Part shown: piece by piece, positions 59,811 through 64,000 of the stretch
Layout: every line of letters starts with the position of its first letter
Position numbering within the stretch: the first letter of the stretch is position 1
Source of the DNA: Syngnathus acus
Taxonomy: Eukaryota > Chordata > Actinopteri > Syngnathiformes > Syngnathidae
Direction of reading: 5' to 3'
Assembly (NCBI RefSeq): GCF_901709675.1
Contig: NC_051087.1
Span: 11,641,384-11,705,383 of the forward strand
DNA: 64,000 nt
The notes under the pieces: model-generated
Databases searched by the model: none
What the model was told of the DNA's origin: nothing
What the model saw: only the letters and a program-made list of their open reading frames with translations
Translations under genes and position numbers: made by a program

Positions 59811-60138
59811 CTTTTCTGTACCGCTTATCCTCACGAGGGTCACTGGCGTGCTGGAGCCTATCCCACCATTGTTTGGGCAGTCAACAACCAAAACTGGTCA
59901 ACAACCAATCCCAAGGCACACATAGACAAACAACCATTCACATCTACAAACACCTACGGGCTATTCGGATACCATACATGTTTTTGGAATGTGGGAGGAA
60001 ACCGGAGTAGCCGGAGAAAACCCACGCAGGCACGGGGAGAACATGTAATCTCCACACAGGAAGGCCAGAGCCGGAATCAAACCCTGCACCTCTGAATTGT
60101 GAGGCAGACATGCAAACCAGTGTTGCACTGTGCTGCCT
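59811..60138 (-). mobile_element. Near full-length SINE family B
   Basis: The complement has a decayed A box region (GTGCAACACTGGTTTGC), a clear B box (plus-strand GGAATCAAACC, 60073-60083), then CCTTCCTGTGTGGAG, GTGCCTGCGTGGGTTTTCTC, GGAAACCGG-type blocks and finally GAGGATAAGCGGTACAGAAA. The ATGG tail is absent. It is the most complete copy of this family here and serves as the reference for the truncated ones. Confidence 0.88.
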
Positions 60139-60252
60139 TTGTCAGTACAATTCCTCCATCTACACCCCACACACCCCAGGGCTTTAGATGCCAAGGGAGA
60201 TGGGAGACCACAGCGCTGTCATCGCCATCAGTCTCTTGCTGTCCAAACCTCA

Positions 60253-60272
60253 CCCCCCCCCCCCCCCCCCCC
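60253..60272. repeat. C20 homopolymer
   Basis: Twenty consecutive C. It produces overlapping proline-rich frames at 60099-60399, which are artefacts. Confidence 0.95.
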
Positions 60273-62180
60273 TTCCTACCTCTCCTTCAGTCTCCTTCAG
60301 TCTTCTCGATCCCTGTGTGTCCAGTGGGTGTCAGCCGCCAGCAATACTCCCTTTCCTCCTGGTGACCAGCAAGATGCTGTGGTGCAGACGCTGATGTGAT
60401 GTGACAGCTCTCTCATTATTTAAACTCAGAGCCTTTCTATGTGTTTGTTGGGGTGAAATCAAGACTGTGTGTGAGGTTAGCGTGGCAAAAGTGTGCGAGT
60501 TGGTATGTTCCAATTCGACTGCCAGCATGTGGTTCTGGGCGTCTTTGCCAGCGGCCAGTGTGGAGAGAAGAGGCGGAAGTCTAATAAAGCAAGATTTTGA
60601 GTGAGAGCCAGAGAACTCTATCACTCCAGTAATAGCAGAAAAAAGGTTTACAGAGCTCTAGATAGCCTTGTTTGGTCAGGGAAGTTGCTCATTTGTTAAA
60701 GTAAAACAGAGTTAAGAAAGTCAAACTAAACACACAATAATTTGCAATTTGTCTTATGTCTGACATAGTCTACAAGCACTGATACACATAATGTCATGTT
60801 GGTCGGTAAGTTACATAATTATTAGTGTTCTTTAAAGAGAGTGAACTCTGCCAAATTCTGATTGGGAGCCAATGTGTTTTTTCTCTTCTTTTTTATTTTG
60901 TTAAAGCCACATGTGATAGGTGAAGATACGTTTTGGCCTCTGTGTGTCTACATTAAGCAGAAGGGGCAAGGGGGGCTTGTGTCACAGTGAGAACACAATT
61001 CATAGTATGTAGTGAGAGATGACGAAGATCTCATTCCCGGCCATTTACAAGTATACCTGGCAATTATGTTTTTCAGTGGGGGGGTGTGGGCGATCATCTG
61101 ATGCTTATCCACTGTAAATTTCAACCCTGGAAACACGTTAACCATAAGTAGATGACATTGATGCTTCATTTTACACAAGAGATCAGCACAGTTTGCAGTT
61201 GTGGATTTTGTGCAACCTACCTTTTATCCTACTGCTGATAACAAAAGAACAGAAAAAGGTAGAATAAACCTTTTTTGAAAAGAAAAGAAAGAATCAAAAT
61301 CAAGCATTGCAAGTTGTCGCACATATTTTGCACATCCAGGTGGAGATGTATAAAATAAATAAATTGCGCAGAAGTTTTGCACATTTGGCATACACAATTC
61401 TGGGTGTGCCAGGAGTGTACTTATTGCAAAAAGCCATCATGGATAAACACTGTTGTTATTTCAGGACAAACATATTTGAGACAATCCCCATTTGATGATT
61501 TAAGAGCACTTTGTCTCGTTTCAATCTTTAGGGATAGCAAACCACAAGAGCAGCCGATGTGTTCAGTTTTTAAAGTACACACTAAGTGGTCAATTAATCA
61601 TGTGTCAAAGAGTGAGTCTATCTCAGATTGGACCACATACACACATATGCACACACACGTTCACACACAGGCATAGGCACGCACGCATCCCGCCTTTGAA
61701 CAACTTCAACAAAACCCCTTTAAATTCAGACTCACTATTTGATCACCAAACCACAAAGTTCACGACACTCATAGGAAAAAGAACATAGTTTTACTTTTAC
61801 TTTGACTTGTTGGCTTCCCCTCTCCTTCATGTGTCTCTGCCAAAGACTTCCAGACATGGTGTTATGACTTTTTCAGCTATTCCATGATTCAAGTTTATTT
61901 AGTCATTCTGTTTTTGTTTTATATGATATTCTTGTCAGATTGCATTGTGTGTCAATTTAGCTTTAATTTTCAAGAGAAATGTTTATGCTGTCTTTGGCCT
62001 TAAAAACATTGTAGATGAAAACAGAGGCAGGCATGTACATATTTAGTGCCTGGGTCCTAAGTAGGAACTAACCAAACTAATCCACCTCGTAACACCGGTT
62101 CAGTATTAGTATTTATCTAATAGCATGACCAAAAATTGTATCTGAATATTATAAGTGTAAGTATATAATATAATATAGTA
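60273..62180. other. Unannotated stretch
   Basis: No gene is recognised. A CA/CACG-rich stretch lies at 61634-61687. Confidence 0.4.
61634..61687. repeat. Imperfect CA/CGCA repeat
   Basis: CACA and CGCA units with many interruptions. Confidence 0.75.
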
Positions 62181-62470
62181 CCGTATTTTCCGGACTATAA
62201 GTCACAGTTTTTCGTAGTTTGGCCGGTGGTGCGACTTATACTCAGGAGTGACTTGTGTGTGAAATTATAAACACATTTCATATGTTATTTTCACAATAAA
62301 CCGCAAGAGGACGCTCTAGGCCTCTGGAATAATTGGAACTGCAACTGGTGATGAGTCTGACGTAAGCAACGTAGAAGAGGAAGCGCCGCATCTTCTACTT
62401 CAGGAGTTGGAAACACCACAAGTTGTAGCTCTCGCTTGCTACCTTGCCAGCGTCCACACATGTGCACAAC
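62181..62470 (+). mobile_element. Inverted-repeat element, CCGTATTTTCC type, right end missing
   Basis: TA (62179-62180) precedes CCGTATTTTCCGGACTATAA and GTCACAGTTTTTCGTAGTTT, with GTGCGACTTATACTCAGGAG inside. The internal AAGAGGAAGCGCC part also fits my memory of a widespread fish family with CGACTTATA repeats. No matching right end is found before about 62520, so it is truncated. The right boundary is approximate. Confidence 0.8.
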
Positions 62471-64000
62471 AAACAAAATCACAACTTTCAAAATAAAAGC
62501 ACCACATATTTTATGTTTTACTTTTTGACTTCATGGTGACTGTGAGGGGCTGTCAGGGACTGTGGGTCAAAGGTGGCCCCCTGCCTGTACTTTGCCCAGG
62601 TCTGCCTATGGGGAACATCGGCATTGTATCCTCAAATGAAGAAATGCACTGTCACTGTACCCATATTTCGGACATTCTATTTTCTGCTAAATACATGCAC
62701 ATACACAGTATATTATGCATAAAAGCAGCCAACTCCAACTTGGGCGACAGAATCTTAGTGCAGTAGTCATCATTCATCCCGAGCCAAAGAGGTAAATTAA
62801 AGTGACCCTGAGTCAGCTTGAGCAAACTTAAGTGGAAAGAGTGAGTAGGTGAGGAAGAAATGAAAATAAATAGCTGAGGCCAGCATATAGCTGTCAGACA
62901 CAGAATGTCAACAAGGTGGTGAAATGGGTCAGCTGCATGCCAGCCGAAGAACTTTTGAGTTTATAAATGATGTTAAACATATATGCATAAGATGGGTGAG
63001 CTCTGCCAAAAGGTCATGTATAGATGCACACGGCCATAAGTGGCATCTTACTGGCCGTTTGCCTCTGTAGATGTAATATCCTCCTTTAAATGCAGTCAAT
63101 TTATTGAAAGAAAAAGAACAACAACCTCTCAGGGCTCCAATAGCTGTCAATCACCGTTACTGTGTGTGTTTGCCTTTGTGCCTGTGCGTATCTGTGTGCG
63201 TACTACTTGTGGCTATAAGACACAGAATACCATTTCAGGCCATGCCCCTATATATGTCTCCATTTATATTTGCTGCTGAATATCTGGGGGCAGTTGTGCT
63301 TCTTTGACACATATTAAAGGAAGGAAGTCAGCCAGTGGCATTTCTTTATGAAGAAACAAGTGGATTTCATTGTTTTCAAAACTGCAGTTCAGGAAAAGTA
63401 AACAGTAATGGACTGGCTGGAAAGAAGAAATAAATTACGAGGTAGATTGATTGCGTATTTAATTTCTGTTTGTTCAGTGTTGATTTACAGCAAGTTGGGA
63501 TGATGGGAGAGAATAAAAGCCGTCCAACAATCATAATATTGGTGAGAGAAAACTACAATAAATGTAGAGATGTGGAAGAGACTGTGATTGCAAACAAAGA
63601 TTGATGGCCGCATGTGAGTTTAAGATATGTACAAAGGTATTAATTTGACATAGGCACAATCCTCAAAAAAATGAAAGTAAAACCCAGAATAATACATTTA
63701 CGGTATATCAGCAGTTTGCCAAAACTGCCAAAACACACAGCAAAGCAATCAGAAACTGAAAACCATAAACACAGATGCATATAGAGTACAGTGCTAAGAA
63801 ACAGGGCAAACAACACACGCACGCACACACACACATCACTTACTGTACACAAAAATCATTTTGTTGATAAACGGCAGGACTGTGAAAATTACCTGTGAGG
63901 TCCATCCTGAGCCCAGGTGCCAACACAAGGGATCAATAATAATTTATTGGTAAGGTTGTTGTTGTTTTTTTGTCTGGTGTGTTTGAGTGAGAAGACTAGA
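62471..64000. other. Unannotated stretch, one conserved-element candidate
   Basis: No gene is recognised. Positions 62880-63110 are unique, balanced and free of low complexity. A short CA/CGCA tract lies at 63811-63838. Confidence 0.35.
63811..63838. repeat. CA/CGCA microsatellite
   Basis: CACACGCACGCACACACACA-type tract. Confidence 0.85.

Noticed and set aside
60099-60399. Overlapping proline-rich frames
   Set aside because: Caused by the C20 run.

Overview
The window looks like non-coding nuclear DNA from a ray-finned fish, probably a percomorph teleost. It is AT-rich, has no bacterial-type gene packing, and no uninterrupted reading frame exceeds 188 codons. The dispersed repeats are typical of teleosts: Tc1-like transposon relics, hAT ends, tRNA-derived SINEs, LINE tails ending in ATGG repeats, and small TA-flanked inverted-repeat elements with CCGTATTTTCC ends. 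I cannot name the species. I see no intact protein-coding gene, rRNA, functional tRNA or CRISPR array. The window is best read as intergenic or large-intron sequence.

Layout. 1-6 kb: mostly unique DNA with microsatellites and old SINE fragments. 6.3-6.9 kb: a heavily decayed Tc1-like transposon with readable transposase peptides. 10-12.2 kb: a palindromic element, a SINE fragment and a 148-bp duplication. 16-17.4 kb: two SINE fragments, one with an odd fold-back junction. 20-24.2 kb: a CATC array, a 307-bp inverted-repeat element with nested pieces, a full-length SINE, and a truncated LINE with target-site duplication. 27-30.2 kb: a non-autonomous hAT element, a weak exon candidate and a Tc1 relic on the minus strand. 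32.5-39.1 kb: the densest repeat zone, with a hAT end, two promoter-like retroelement pieces holding 45-46-bp repeats, two minus-strand SINEs and a LINE relic. 42.5-43.8 kb: a Tc1 relic, then the best candidate for a real, small, spliced gene (start codon at 43439). 46-49 kb: a compound microsatellite and a second inverted-repeat element. 52.3-54.1 kb: a SINE fragment, a fold-back element and another inverted-repeat element almost touching it. 56-60.3 kb: SINEs, an inverted-repeat element carrying a telomere-like motif, a 102-nt homopurine tract and a Tc1 relic. 62.2 kb: a fifth inverted-repeat element.

There is no operon or pathway to describe. What ties the window together is repeat history: several transposon superfamilies, nested insertions, and microsatellites that in at least one case grew from a retroposon tail. 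The three long copies of SINE family A are very alike, which suggests fairly recent activity. The Tc1 pieces are old and broken. I found no evidence for a new multi-gene system. The most useful leads are the candidate spliced gene at 43.4-43.8 kb, the related TA-flanked elements with ATAAG-type ends, and the fold-back SINE junction at 16.26 kb. Repeat identities rest on my recall of family consensus sequences, not on a database search.
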